Assembly: GCA_049514555.1 (NCBI GenBank)
Contig: JBEKUY010000009.1
Coordinates: 1-64,000, forward strand
Length of the DNA: 64,000 bases
Origin: JBEKUY01 sp049514555
Lineage (GTDB): Bacteria > Acidobacteriota > Terriglobia > Acidiferrales > UBA7541
Direction of reading: 5' to 3'
Part shown: piece by piece, positions 53,697-63,056 of the stretch
Layout: each line of letters starts with the position of its first letter
How positions within the stretch are numbered: the stretch's first letter is position 1
Translations under genes and position numbers: made by a program
Notes under the pieces: generated by a model
Told to the model about the DNA's origin: nothing
What the model saw: the letters and a program-made list of their open reading frames with translations, nothing else
Databases searched by the model: none

Positions 53697-54746
53697 ATGA
53701 CCGAGCCCATCGCGAGACTGAAACGCATCCTTCCCCGCCTGCGCGGCCGCCGCATCGGTGTATTGGGCGACCTCATGCTCGACCGCTATCTTTGGGGCAC
53801 GGCCACGCGCCTTTCTCCGGAAGCGGCGGTCCCGGTCGTGGACTTTGCCGCGCAGAGCGAATGCCTCGGCGGCGCCGGCAACGTCGCCGCGAATCTTGCT
53901 TCGCTCAGCGCGCGCGTCGAGTTCTTCGGAGCCAGTGGCGACGATGAGCCCGGCCGCGCACTGCGCAACTGCCTGCGCGCCGCTGGTATCGGCGATCGCG
54001 GTCTTCTTGCAGATCCTCGCCGCATCTCCACCGTCAAGACCCGCATCATCGCCCGCCATCAACAGGTCGTGCGAGTGGATCACGAGCGCCGCGAGCCACT
54101 CGTGCAAGAAACCGAGGAGCGCCTCCTGCGGCGCTTGATCGCTTCGCTCCGGCGCCTCGAGGCCCTGGTGCTGTCCGATTACGACAAAGGGATCATCAGC
54201 GATGGACTTGCCGAGCGCGTTCTCAACGCGTGCCATCGCCTGAAGATTCCAGTTTTCGTCAAGCCCAAGACGTCGCGTCTTTTCGCTTACCGCGGCGCGC
54301 GCGCGATTGTCTGCAACAGCAAGGAAGCCGGCTTTTTCGTCACTCGCTCGCTGGGCGACGACAAGTCTGTGGAAGAAGCGGGCCGCGCGCTGCTCGCGCA
54401 TTTCGGCTGCGCTGCCCTGGTCATCACTCGAGGGGAACAAGGCCTCACTGTATTTGAAGAAGCCGCTCCGCACCACTTCCACGTGCCCGCCACGAGCTTC
54501 GAAGTCACTTACGCCCGGGTCGGCCAGCCCGGCTTGGCCGGCGGAGCTACCGGCCGGCAGGTGTTCGACGTCACCGGCGCCGGCGACACCGTCCTCGCCG
54601 TCCTGGCCCTCGCCTCGGCAGCCGGCGCTTCTTTGCGCGACGCCGCCATTCTAGCCAATATCGCGGCTGGCGTCGTCGTCGGCAAGCTCGGAACTGCAGC
54701 TGTTTCGCCCCCGGAGCTTGCGGCCGCCCTTGCCGACCTTCCCTAG
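53697..54746 (+). CDS. PfkB-family kinase, HldE/RfaE kinase-domain type
   Basis: 349 residues. It resembles the N-terminal domain of HldE (D-beta-D-heptose 7-phosphate kinase), which makes an ADP-heptose precursor for lipopolysaccharide. Motifs include GDLMLDRYLWGTATRLSPEA, GGAGNVAANLASL, LSDYDKGIIS and the ATP-site VFDVTGAGDTVLAVLA with the catalytic Asp. The cytidylyltransferase half of HldE is missing, so it would be a separate kinase. It is co-transcribed with the Trm112-like gene. Confidence 0.9.
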   Translation: MTEPIARLKRILPRLRGRRIGVLGDLMLDRYLWGTATRLSPEAAVPVVDFAAQSECLGGAGNVAANLASLSARVEFFGASGDDEPGRALRNCLRAAGIGDRGLLADPRRISTVKTRIIARHQQVVRVDHERREPLVQETEERLLRRLIASLRRLEALVLSDYDKGIISDGLAERVLNACHRLKIPVFVKPKTSRLFAYRGARAIVCNSKEAGFFVTRSLGDDKSVEEAGRALLAHFGCAALVITRGEQGLTVFEEAAPHHFHVPATSFEVTYARVGQPGLAGGATGRQVFDVTGAGDTVLAVLALASAAGASLRDAAILANIAAGVVVGKLGTAAVSPPELAAALADLP

Positions 54747-54822
54747 CGTTGCCGAAATATGTGTCGAGCGTTCCCGTTCGTATCGGGAACTGGCGCTGTT
54801 TGCGGCGAGGCGAAGCGGACGG

Positions 54823-55272
54823 TTACAGCGGCGGGAAACTGAGGGATTTATTGCTGGTCTCCACCCATAACTTGACCTGGCGAGTTCTTCGGCTTTTCTC
54901 GATGTCGCTCTCGGTAGGCATGGGCGCGAACGGGCTGATCTCCACCGCGACGATCACACCACTTCCCCCGTTCTTAGGCGATTCCGCCGACACGATCCTG
55001 AAGCTCTTCACCGGCCCGTAGAAGCCGTTCGGCCCCCAGTCGGACAGGAAATCTTCCATCTTGTAAGTGGGCCCCGGCTGCCAGATTTGATAAGCGCGCG
55101 CTGTGTCGCCCGCCGTGAGCGCAACGAAGAATCGGTCGACAGCCCGCTTCTCCGGATAGTAGCGGAAGGTGAAATAGAGGACGACTGCGACGGCCGCCGC
55201 AAGTACAACAACCCCAAGCACCTTCCACTTCGTCTTGCCCTGCTCGAGTTCTGCCGGTTCAAGAAGGCTCAA
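54823..55272 (-). CDS. Membrane-anchored protein of unknown function
   Basis: 149 residues with one N-terminal helix (about 16-38, VLGVVVLAAAVAVVLYFTF) and an extracytoplasmic domain rich in Trp, Tyr and Phe (YQIWQPGPTYKMEDFLSDWG). The domain has the look of a small NTF2/DUF4864-like fold (FFVALTAGDTARAYQIW), but I am not sure. It converges with the kinase gene. Confidence 0.65.
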   Translation of the reverse strand: MSLLEPAELEQGKTKWKVLGVVVLAAAVAVVLYFTFRYYPEKRAVDRFFVALTAGDTARAYQIWQPGPTYKMEDFLSDWGPNGFYGPVKSFRIVSAESPKNGGSGVIVAVEISPFAPMPTESDIEKSRRTRQVKLWVETSNKSLSFPPL

Positions 55273-55513
55273 TTGATCGGCTCCCGACTCCTCCCAGCCC
55301 CATCACAACTGCCGGTTGAACGACGCACGCGCATGCCAGCAGCACTGAGAACCCTAACAAAATCAGCACGTCAAAGTAAATCCCTCTGCGGCGCTTGAGA
55401 CTTTGCGCGCCTCGATCCTGTGTCCACAAGTTCGCGAAGCACAATTTCTTCTGCATGCCAGCAGAGTCGATCACAGTGTTGAAGGGTGACAAGACCGCAT
55501 GAGAGCCGGGCAA
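55259..55513 (-). CDS. Possible small membrane protein
   Basis: An 84-residue frame with one helix (YFDVLILLGFSVLLACACVV) and a basic stretch KRRR before it; a shorter start at the internal Met (residue 20) is possible. It overlaps the next gene's start by 14 nt on the same strand. No homologous family is apparent, so it may be chance. Confidence 0.25.
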   Translation of the reverse strand: MPGSHAVLSPFNTVIDSAGMQKKLCFANLWTQDRGAQSLKRRRGIYFDVLILLGFSVLLACACVVQPAVVMGLGGVGSRSIEPS

Positions 55514-55526
55514 TGCGAGAAACTTC

Positions 55527-56657
55527 TTACGCCTCGAGCGCTCCGCCGCCCGCGCTCGCGGGCAGCTCGATCGAATACTTTGTGCGTGCCTTCTCCCGGT
55601 GCTGTTCGAGCGCCAGCTCGATCAGCTGGTCCACGAGTTCGCGGAAGCCGATCCCGCTTGCCTCCCAAAGCTTCGGATACATGCTGATCGAGGTGAAGCC
55701 GGGGATGGTGTTCACTTCGCTCAGGAGAGCCTTTCCCGGTTTCTTCTCGAGGAAGAAATCCACACGCGCCATCCCGGCAAGCTCGAGGGCGCGGAATGCT
55801 CGCACTGCCAATTCCTGGAATCTTCTAACCTGCGCCCCGCTCAGCTTTGCCGGGATGATCAATTGCGTTCCCTGTTCGAGATATTTGGCCGCGTAATCGT
55901 AGAATTCGCGGTGAGGCACAATCTCTCCCGGCAGCGAAGCCTTGGGCTCCGCGTTCCCCAGCACCGATACCTCGATCTCGCGCCCCTTGACTGCCCGTTC
56001 CACCATGATTTTCTGCGCATAGCCGCTGGCCAGATCGAGTGCTTGCTCGAGCTCGGTTCGGTCGTGCGCCTTAGTCATCCCCACCGAAGAGCCGAGCGTC
56101 GCCGGCTTCACAAACACCGGGTAGCGGAATCTCTTGTGGACCCGCTGGACCACGACGCTGCGGTCGCGCTCCCACTCCGTCCGCGCCACCGTTTCCCATT
56201 CCACCACCGGGATTCTTGCTTGCTGGCACAGCCGCTTGGCGACGTCCTTGTCCATGCCGATGGCTGATCCGAGCACGCCCGCACCGACGTACGGCAGCCC
56301 AGCCAGCTCGAGAAGTCCTTGCACCGTTCCGTCCTCGCCGAATGTGCCGTGCAGAACCGGGAACACGACGTCCACACGCTGCGCGCCGCTTCCGTCCAGC
56401 GGCACCAGCGCCGCCGCCGTCGGGTCCGAAGACAACACCACTCGCTGGCCCGTGCGGAGCACCTCGGGAAGCATCTTCTGTGCCCCGGCTCCGATCAGCC
56501 AGTGCCCGTCCTTGGTGATGCCGATCGGCACCGGTTCGTACTTGTCCGGGTCGAGCCCCCGGATCACCGATGCCGCCGAGGCCAGCGACACTTCGTGCTC
56601 ACCCGACCGCCCTCCGAACAGCACTCCCACTCGCAATCGCTTTTTGTCGCTCGCCAC
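55527..56657 (-). CDS. ddl: D-alanine--D-alanine ligase
   Basis: 376 residues, ATP-grasp. It makes D-Ala-D-Ala for peptidoglycan. The N-terminal GVLFGGRSGEHEVSLASA, then FPVLHGTFGEDGTVQGLLEL, the ATP-grasp core VFVKPATLGSSVGMTKA and KALLSEVNTIPGFTSISMYPKLW are all standard. The last part ends with a Ser/Ala/Gly-rich tail. Peptidoglycan precursor synthesis takes place in the cytoplasm. No other mur gene is close. Confidence 0.95.
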   Translation of the reverse strand: MASDKKRLRVGVLFGGRSGEHEVSLASAASVIRGLDPDKYEPVPIGITKDGHWLIGAGAQKMLPEVLRTGQRVVLSSDPTAAALVPLDGSGAQRVDVVFPVLHGTFGEDGTVQGLLELAGLPYVGAGVLGSAIGMDKDVAKRLCQQARIPVVEWETVARTEWERDRSVVVQRVHKRFRYPVFVKPATLGSSVGMTKAHDRTELEQALDLASGYAQKIMVERAVKGREIEVSVLGNAEPKASLPGEIVPHREFYDYAAKYLEQGTQLIIPAKLSGAQVRRFQELAVRAFRALELAGMARVDFFLEKKPGKALLSEVNTIPGFTSISMYPKLWEASGIGFRELVDQLIELALEQHREKARTKYSIELPASAGGGALEA

Positions 56658-56705
56658 GGACTCTTCTTTCTATCTGGATTGAGGATTCCTCTTGAAAGAC
56701 CAATA

Positions 56706-57617
56706 CTACAAGATTTTCTTGCCGAGCCCGGAGAGGACCATCTCGACTCCCAGCAGGGCTGTCCGGTTGTGCTCGTCAATCACCGGGTTGATCTCCACCA
56801 CTTCGAGAGACACCATCGACTTGCTGTCGCTGAGCGTCTCCATCGCCAAGTGCGCTTCCCGGTACGTTACCCCGCCTCTCACGGGCGTGCCCACGCCCGG
56901 CGCGTCTGCCGGGTCCACAAAATCCATGTCCAGGCTGACGGCAATGCCATCCGTGTCGTCGGACGCGCAACGGATGGCCTCGGTCATCACGTCGCGCAGC
57001 CCGCGCTCGTCGATGTCGCGCATGGTGAAGACGTGCACGCCGGATTCCTTCACCAGGCGGCGCTCCCTTGCGTCCAGATCGCGCACCCCGACGATGGCCA
57101 CGTTTCTCGGCTCGACCTTTGGTCTAAAGCCAAGCAAGTCAATGAGTTCCGGAGCCCCGTAGCCCATCACCGCCGCTAGCGGCATTCCGTGCACGTTCCC
57201 TGAAGGCGATGTTTCCGGTGTATTCATGTCTCCGTGTGCGTCCAGCCACACGTAGCCGATCTTCTTCTGCTGCTTCCGGTAATGCGCCGCCACGCCGGAC
57301 ACTACGCCCACAGCGATGGAATGGTCCCCGCCCAGCGCCAGCGGCAGGAAGCCTTCCTCGAGCGTTTTCTGCACGATCTCCGCCAGGTCCTTGCAAGTCT
57401 CCGCAATTTCGTTCAGGTACTTTGCCCGTTTCTCGCCGTAGGGCAGTTCCTCGGGCTGTTTCACGCTGATGTTGCCGATGTCTTCCACCTGAAGGCCGAG
57501 CTGCTTGATCCGTGCCTGCAAGCCCGCCACACGCAGCGCCGACGGCCCCATGTCCACCCCGCGGCGGCTTTGCCCGAGGTCCATCGGCACTCCGATGATG
57601 CGAATCTTCTGCGCCAC
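56706..57617 (-). CDS. rocF: Arginase
   Basis: 303 residues. The ureohydrolase motifs with Mn-binding residues are intact: LALGGDHSIAVG, VWLDAHGDMNTPETSPSGN and SLDMDFVDPADAPGVGTP. The N-terminal IIGVPMDLGQSRRGVDMGPSA is arginase-like rather than agmatinase-like. It hydrolyses arginine to ornithine and urea. It begins 3 bp after the end of asnS, so the two are probably co-transcribed. Confidence 0.93.
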   Translation of the reverse strand: MAQKIRIIGVPMDLGQSRRGVDMGPSALRVAGLQARIKQLGLQVEDIGNISVKQPEELPYGEKRAKYLNEIAETCKDLAEIVQKTLEEGFLPLALGGDHSIAVGVVSGVAAHYRKQQKKIGYVWLDAHGDMNTPETSPSGNVHGMPLAAVMGYGAPELIDLLGFRPKVEPRNVAIVGVRDLDARERRLVKESGVHVFTMRDIDERGLRDVMTEAIRCASDDTDGIAVSLDMDFVDPADAPGVGTPVRGGVTYREAHLAMETLSDSKSMVSLEVVEINPVIDEHNRTALLGVEMVLSGLGKKIL

Positions 57618-57620
57618 GGT

Positions 57621-58922
57621 CTAAGGGTACACGCGATACAGCATTCTCGGGAAGGGAATCACCTCGCGGACGTGCTCGGCTCCGCAAATCCACGCCACGG
57701 TGCGCTCGAGCCCCAGCCCAAAGCCCGCGTGGGGCACGCTGCCGTACCGCCGCAGGTCCAGGTACCACCGGAAAGCCTCTTCCGGCAGTTTCTGCTCGCG
57801 AATTCGCTTCAGTAGGAGGTCGTAGTCATGCACGCGTTGGCCGCCGCCGATGATTTCCCCGCAACCCTCGGGCGCCAGCATGTCGAATCCCAAGGCCAAC
57901 TCAGGGCGCTGCGCGTCCGGCTGCATGTAGAACGCCTTGATTGCCGCGGGGTAGCGGTTCACCATCACCGGCCGATCGTACTGGCTCGAGAGCAGCGTCT
58001 CCTCATCTCCGCCGATGTCATCGCCCCACTTGGTGGCGTTGCCCTTCTTCTGCAAAATCGCTATCGCCTCATCGTAGGTGATGCGCGGGAAGGGCGGCTT
58101 GACGCACTCGAGCTTCGCGGTATCCCGCTTCAGCGTTTCGAGCTCGCGCGGGCGGTCCTTCAGCACTGATTGCACCATGTGGCTCACCAGCCCCTCGCCC
58201 AAGGCCATCATGTCGTTCAAGTCTGCGTAGGCCGCCTCGGGCTCGAGCATCCAGAATTCCGTCAGGTGCCGCCGCGTCTTGGATTTCTCCGCGCGAAAGG
58301 TGGGCCCGAACGTGTAGACCTTCCCCAGAGCCATGGCGGTGGCCTCGACGTACAATTGCCCCGACTGCGTCAGGTAGGCCTTCTCGTCGTCGATGTACTG
58401 CACTTGGAAGAGTGTTGTCGTGCCTTCGCAGGCCGCCGGGGTGAAGATCGGCGCGTCGGTCAGCGTGTACCCCTGTCCATCCATGTACTCGCGCGCGGCT
58501 CGAATGGCCTCCGCCCGGATGCGCAAAATGGCCGCCTGCCGCGGCGAACGCATCCACAGGTGGCGGTGATCCAGCAGGAAATCCACCCCATGCTCTTTGA
58601 GCTGGATGGGATACGGAGTGTCTTCAGGCACTTTCTGCACGACCTCGACCGCACTCACGTTGATCTCGTAGCCGCCCGGTGCGCGCTTCTCGGCGCGGAT
58701 CCGCCCCGTCACGATCACGCTCGATTCCTGCGTTAACCCGTGCAGCGCCTCGAACGCCGCGGGCTGTTCTTTTTGTGACGCCACGCCCTGGATCACGCCC
58801 GTGCCGTCTCGAAAAATCGGAAACAGCAGCTTTCCCGACTCGCGCAGGTTATAGAGCCACCCGCGCAGGGTCACGTCCTGCCCGTCGTATTTCCCGGCTT
58901 GGTCAATCGTGATGACGTTCAT
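57621..58922 (-). CDS. asnS: Asparaginyl-tRNA synthetase
   Basis: 433 residues, class IIb. The OB-fold anticodon domain covers about 1-110 (DVTLRGWLYNLRESGKLLFP). The catalytic core has motif 2 (FGPTFRAEKSKTRRHLTEFWMLEPE) and motif 3 (GFGLGLERTVAWI). The sequence fits AsnRS rather than AspRS by its short length and the LTEFWMLEPEAAYADL segment. Its start overlaps the end of the sugar isomerase-like gene by 4 nt. Confidence 0.94.
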   Translation of the reverse strand: MNVITIDQAGKYDGQDVTLRGWLYNLRESGKLLFPIFRDGTGVIQGVASQKEQPAAFEALHGLTQESSVIVTGRIRAEKRAPGGYEINVSAVEVVQKVPEDTPYPIQLKEHGVDFLLDHRHLWMRSPRQAAILRIRAEAIRAAREYMDGQGYTLTDAPIFTPAACEGTTTLFQVQYIDDEKAYLTQSGQLYVEATAMALGKVYTFGPTFRAEKSKTRRHLTEFWMLEPEAAYADLNDMMALGEGLVSHMVQSVLKDRPRELETLKRDTAKLECVKPPFPRITYDEAIAILQKKGNATKWGDDIGGDEETLLSSQYDRPVMVNRYPAAIKAFYMQPDAQRPELALGFDMLAPEGCGEIIGGGQRVHDYDLLLKRIREQKLPEEAFRWYLDLRRYGSVPHAGFGLGLERTVAWICGAEHVREVIPFPRMLYRVYP

Positions 58923-59797
58923 CCCGCGCGGTTCATCTCCTTTTCCAGTTTATCGAGCGCTTTCCGCGCCGCTTCGAGCAGCTCCGCGGCCGCGGGCGGC
59001 TCGGCTGCCGCATGCGCAGCCGGTTCCCTCAATTCGAGCACGAGCGGCAACTCCTTCTGCGGCGCCGTGACGAATAGCCGCGCGGCCTCGGCCCAGTCCA
59101 ACGTGCCCTCGTAGGGCAGGAGATGCTCGTCTTTTTCCCCGTGGTTGTCGTGCACGTGCGAGGTCACTGACAGCTCCCGCATCGGCTCAAAGCTTCGCGA
59201 CAGTTTTCCTTCCGCTGGCCCGTCCGCCAGGTTCGCGTGGCCCACGTCGAAACAGAATTTCAGCCCCGTCAGCCGAGTCTCGTTCACAAAAGTCCGCAGG
59301 TGCGCTGGCGTTCCCATCTCGCTCAACGTGTTTTCGAGCACGATGGTGACGCCGGCGTTCCGCGCGTGGAGCGACAGGTGTTCGAGCGAGCTGAACGCTG
59401 CGTCGAGCCTCCGCGGATCGGGCTCCTCCCGCGACGCGCCTACGTGCTGCACGAAATAACGGAACGGAACGAACTCCGCCACGTCCAGCGCCCGCTTGAT
59501 TTCGTCCATGGCATCGATGCGCCGCACGCGTTCCACCTCGCAGATGGAGAGCGGCGTGCCGCCCTCCCGCGTCGGCCCGCGATCGCGGCTCGCGGGCGAA
59601 TGCAACGCGTGCAGGAACAGCTTCTTGTCGGCGAGCGATTGCCCAAGTTCGCGCACCGCTTCCGGCGACGCGTAATCGAAGTGCGCTCGCGAGCAAAACA
59701 CCTCCACGCCAACGAACTTCGCCGCGGCGATCTGCGCCAGCAGCTCCGGCGTCAGTTTTCTTTGCACGAATAAGTAAGTGGAAAGAATGTGCTGCAT
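58919..59797 (-). CDS. Sugar phosphate isomerase/epimerase-like TIM-barrel protein
   Basis: 292 residues. The xylose-isomerase-like (AP_endonuc_2) TIM barrel shows FFLHALHSPA-type and VTIVLENTLSEMGTP segments, then LKFCFDVGHANLADG and VTSHVHDNHGEKDEHLLP with likely metal-binding Glu, Asp and His residues. The substrate is unknown. It overlaps asnS by 4 nt at its 3' end and follows ggt by 18 bp. Confidence 0.85.
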   Translation of the reverse strand: MQHILSTYLFVQRKLTPELLAQIAAAKFVGVEVFCSRAHFDYASPEAVRELGQSLADKKLFLHALHSPASRDRGPTREGGTPLSICEVERVRRIDAMDEIKRALDVAEFVPFRYFVQHVGASREEPDPRRLDAAFSSLEHLSLHARNAGVTIVLENTLSEMGTPAHLRTFVNETRLTGLKFCFDVGHANLADGPAEGKLSRSFEPMRELSVTSHVHDNHGEKDEHLLPYEGTLDWAEAARLFVTAPQKELPLVLELREPAAHAAAEPPAAAELLEAARKALDKLEKEMNRAG

Positions 59798-59815
59798 CGC
59801 GGTCCTCAGTGCTCC

Positions 59816-61663
59816 TCAGTATCCCTTAGCTGAACCTTGAGTGCGCGGGTCGGCCGCGCCCAGCCGCTCACCCGTGCGCGGATCGATCCCGATGGCGTTC
59901 ACCAAGCCGACGTGCCTGATCGGCGCCACTTTGTGTCCCCGGACTTCGAGGTCGCGCACGACGCTTGCTGGAACTCCCGGTTCCACGCGCAGCTCGTCCG
60001 GCAGCCACTGATGGTGGAAGCGCGGCGCATTGATTGCCGCCTGCGCATCCATCCCCAGCCGCATCCAGTTCAACACCGTCAGCAGCGTTGCGGAAATAAT
60101 CCTCGGTCCGCCCCGCGCGCCGGTGACGAAGCTCAGCTTGCCGCCGCGCAGAAGAATCGTCGGCGACATCGCGCTCAGGGGACGCTTCCCCGACGCAATC
60201 GCATTGGCTTCTGATTGCACTAACCCGAACAGTTTATTGGGCACGCCGGGCTGCGCGGTGAAATCATCCATCGAATCATTCAGCAGGAATCCCGAAGAGC
60301 AGGTCACGTGCGAGCCAAAAAGGTCGTTCAACGTTGTGGTCATGGCCACGGCGTTCCCCGCCGCGTCCACCACCGAAACGTGCGTTGTGTGAGGGCCTTC
60401 GTTGGGTCCCACCATCGCCGGCGGCGCGTCCTTGCTGCCAAGCACCCCCGCGCAAGTGTGCGGCGTTCCGGCGCGCACGAGTTCGCTCGACGATGCGCGG
60501 CGCGGATCAATTTCCCCCGCTCGCTCCGCTGCGTAGCACGGAGCGACCAGCTCCGCGACCGGCACCGGCGCGAAATCCGGGTCGGCCAGATACGCAGCGC
60601 GGTCTGCGAATACCCGCCGCATCACTTCTGCGGTCATGTGCACGGATTCGGCGTCCTGCCAACCTTTCAATTCCACGGCCTGCAACATGTTCAGCGCTTC
60701 GATCATCGCCACGCCGCCCGAACTCGGCGGCGGAGCCGCAATCACTTCCCATTCCGCGTCGCTCCTACTGTACTTCGCCCGCAGGGCCTCGCGCAGCTTC
60801 GGCTTGTACTCCGCGAGATCTTCACGTGTCACGAGCCCGCCTATTCCCGCCATTTCTTTCGTCAGATGCCGCGCCGTTTTGCCCCTGTAGAAGTCCGCGC
60901 TGCCCTTCCTCGCGATGCGCCTGAGCGTAGCCGCTAGCTCCGGCTGCCGTAGAGTCTCGCCGGTCCGGTACAGGGCCCCATTCTTCAGGAAAATCCGCCG
61001 GCTCAGCGGGAAGCGTTCGAGACCCGCGCGCTCGTCCTCGAGTTCGCGGGCCAGCTTCTCAGTCACGGGAAAGCCTTCTCTCGCCAGACGAATCGCGGGC
61101 GCCATCACTTTGGCGAGTTTCATCGTTCCGTAGGTTTTCATAGCCAGCTCGAGCCCTGCTACCGATCCCGGCACCGCAACCGACCGGTACCCGATCACCG
61201 GCCCTTCTTCGTCGAACGTGCCGTTTGCGCGCAGATACATGTTGGGCGCAGCTCTTCCTGGCGCACTTTCCCGGTAATCCACGAATCCCACGCGTCCATC
61301 CGTCAGCCGCACCAGCATGAATCCGCCGCCGCCGATGTTCCCTGCCGCAGGGTCCACCACCGCTAACGCGAACGCGGCTCCCACCGCCGCGTCCACGGCG
61401 TTGCCGCCTTGTTTCAAAATGTCCACGCCCACGCGCGTGGCCAGTTCCTCATCCGTAACCACCATGGCATTCGTCCCGCGCACGGCCTTCTCCGGCCAAC
61501 CCCGCTGTTCCGCCGGCCTGCTTTCCTTCTCCGGTGTAGGGGGACCGCTGGACCTCGCCGGAGTTCCGAAACCGGGCTCACGAGAAGGGAAAGCAAACGC
61601 CGAGGCCAGTGTCCCTGCGCCGATGCACAGCCCCGCCAGTAACGCCTTTCTCCTCGCGCGCAT
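59816..61663 (-). CDS. ggt: Gamma-glutamyltransferase
   Basis: 615 residues with a signal peptide (about 8-25, LLAGLCIGAGTLASAFA), hence periplasmic. It cleaves gamma-glutamyl bonds of glutathione and related compounds. The N-terminal part shows GGNAVDAAVGAAFALAVVDP and GGGGFMLVR-type (NIGGGGFMLVRL) motifs. The autoprocessing and nucleophile Thr lies in GPHTTHVSVVDAAGN. The GSH-binding MTTTLNDLFGSHV and the C-terminal GARGGPRIISATLLTVLNW also match. Confidence 0.94.
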   Translation of the reverse strand: MRARRKALLAGLCIGAGTLASAFAFPSREPGFGTPARSSGPPTPEKESRPAEQRGWPEKAVRGTNAMVVTDEELATRVGVDILKQGGNAVDAAVGAAFALAVVDPAAGNIGGGGFMLVRLTDGRVGFVDYRESAPGRAAPNMYLRANGTFDEEGPVIGYRSVAVPGSVAGLELAMKTYGTMKLAKVMAPAIRLAREGFPVTEKLARELEDERAGLERFPLSRRIFLKNGALYRTGETLRQPELAATLRRIARKGSADFYRGKTARHLTKEMAGIGGLVTREDLAEYKPKLREALRAKYSRSDAEWEVIAAPPPSSGGVAMIEALNMLQAVELKGWQDAESVHMTAEVMRRVFADRAAYLADPDFAPVPVAELVAPCYAAERAGEIDPRRASSSELVRAGTPHTCAGVLGSKDAPPAMVGPNEGPHTTHVSVVDAAGNAVAMTTTLNDLFGSHVTCSSGFLLNDSMDDFTAQPGVPNKLFGLVQSEANAIASGKRPLSAMSPTILLRGGKLSFVTGARGGPRIISATLLTVLNWMRLGMDAQAAINAPRFHHQWLPDELRVEPGVPASVVRDLEVRGHKVAPIRHVGLVNAIGIDPRTGERLGAADPRTQGSAKGY

Positions 61664-61761
61664 GGAAGAGATTTGACTTTATGCAAATCACCGCGTGATG
61701 GCAAGCGCGGGAAGACTGACGCTCCCCCACATTGCCGACGATTTCCTCGGTGAAACCAGTT

Positions 61762-62625
61762 CTAGTCTTCGGGGAGAAACTCGATGCTGGCAGGTGCAGG
61801 CAGGAGCCCCGCCTTTGTGCCCCGTTCGATCAGTTCCTGGACCGCCTGCCGCCCTCGCTGGCCGTAGCCCAGGGTCCAGTGATTCACGTACATCCCCACG
61901 AACTTATCGGCCACATCGCTCTGCATATCCCTCGCGAATTGCAACGAGTAGTTGAGCGCCTCTTCGCGGTGCTCGAGCGCGTATTCCACGCTCTGCCGGA
62001 TGGCCCTGGCCACGCGCCGTCCCGTCTCCGGCCCGAGCGCACGCCGCACGCCGTTTCCGCCAAGCGGCAGCGGCAGGCCCGTCTGTTCGTGCCACCATTG
62101 GCCCAGGTCCACCACGCGGTGCAGCCCCAGCTTCGGGAAGAGCAACTGGCCTTCGTGAATTAGCAGACCCGCTTCAACCGCTTCGCTCCGGACCGCGTCC
62201 AGGATCTTGTCGAACGGCATCACCACCGGCTCAATCCCCGGCTCGCAAAGCCGCAATGCCAGGTAGGCCGTCGTCCTCAGCCCCGGCACCGCTACTCGCC
62301 GCCCCCCCAGATCACCCTGCTTCATCGGTTGCGCGGCCACTACGATCGGGCCGTAGCCTTCGCCGAAGCTCGCACCGCAATCGAGCAGGACGTACTTCTC
62401 CCGCAGGTAGGGATACGCCGCGAAGCTGAGCGCAGTCACGTCGTACACTTCGTTGAGCGCCGCTTGGTTCAGCGTCTCGATATCTGCAAGGACGTGGCTG
62501 AACTGCAGTCCGTGGATCGACAACTTGTGCGTCGCCAGTGCGTAGAACATGAACGCGTCGTCGGAATCCGGCGAGTGCGCCACCTTGATCTCGAGTGCCT
62601 CCGATGTGGCCTGCTTGGCTGGCAT
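61762..62625 (-). CDS. mqnD: 1,4-dihydroxy-6-naphthoate synthase
   Basis: 287 residues from ATG 62625 (GAGGGGAG about 12 nt upstream); GTG 62652 is possible but has no site. It acts in the futalosine route to menaquinone. Diagnostic features are VAHSPDSDDAFMFYAL near the N-terminus, then DVTALSFAAYPYLREKYVLLDCGASFGEGYGPIVVA and the C-terminal helical region with MYVNHWTLGYG. No other mqn gene is in the window. Confidence 0.92.
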   Translation of the reverse strand: MPAKQATSEALEIKVAHSPDSDDAFMFYALATHKLSIHGLQFSHVLADIETLNQAALNEVYDVTALSFAAYPYLREKYVLLDCGASFGEGYGPIVVAAQPMKQGDLGGRRVAVPGLRTTAYLALRLCEPGIEPVVMPFDKILDAVRSEAVEAGLLIHEGQLLFPKLGLHRVVDLGQWWHEQTGLPLPLGGNGVRRALGPETGRRVARAIRQSVEYALEHREEALNYSLQFARDMQSDVADKFVGMYVNHWTLGYGQRGRQAVQELIERGTKAGLLPAPASIEFLPED

Positions 62626-62652
62626 AGCGGAAAGAGACTCCCCTCGTTTCAC

Positions 62653-63056
62653 CGGCCAGCCTCGGCAGAAGCCCTGCAGGGAATCGCGACTTGGGGATCC
62701 CGTCAGGAGCGAGAAGACGCTCGCACGGCAGCGCCGGGGAAGGACTCCTGCACCACCTGGGGACTTTCGTGGGCAGGGGCCGGGTTTTTTCAGCGCGAAG
62801 AATCTAGCATACTCCGCCGGCTTCTACAATTCCGGCCGGCGTCCTTCCGAGACTGTCCTGATTCGAACGGACTCAGTCGCGATGCTGAATGCTTTGCATC
62901 ACCACCGACGTCGCCGCTGCTCCCGCTGGCCGCAGCGTGCAACACGGCAGCACGCTCGAAAAAGGGGACAATCGGCGCACTTCGTGTTATGTATGCAGCC
63001 GCAATCACCGAAGGCCTCGCGGGGAGTCACTTCGTGCCTTGACTGAGTGATCTGGA
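62653..63056. promoter_or_regulatory. Divergent intergenic region with a possible mqnD promoter
   Basis: About 400 bp between divergent genes. On the minus strand TTGTAG (62829-62824), 17 nt, TAGATT (62806-62801) could drive mqnD. GCCGG and CCGGC flank the first of these boxes and could form a short hairpin. I see no convincing gene. Confidence 0.35.
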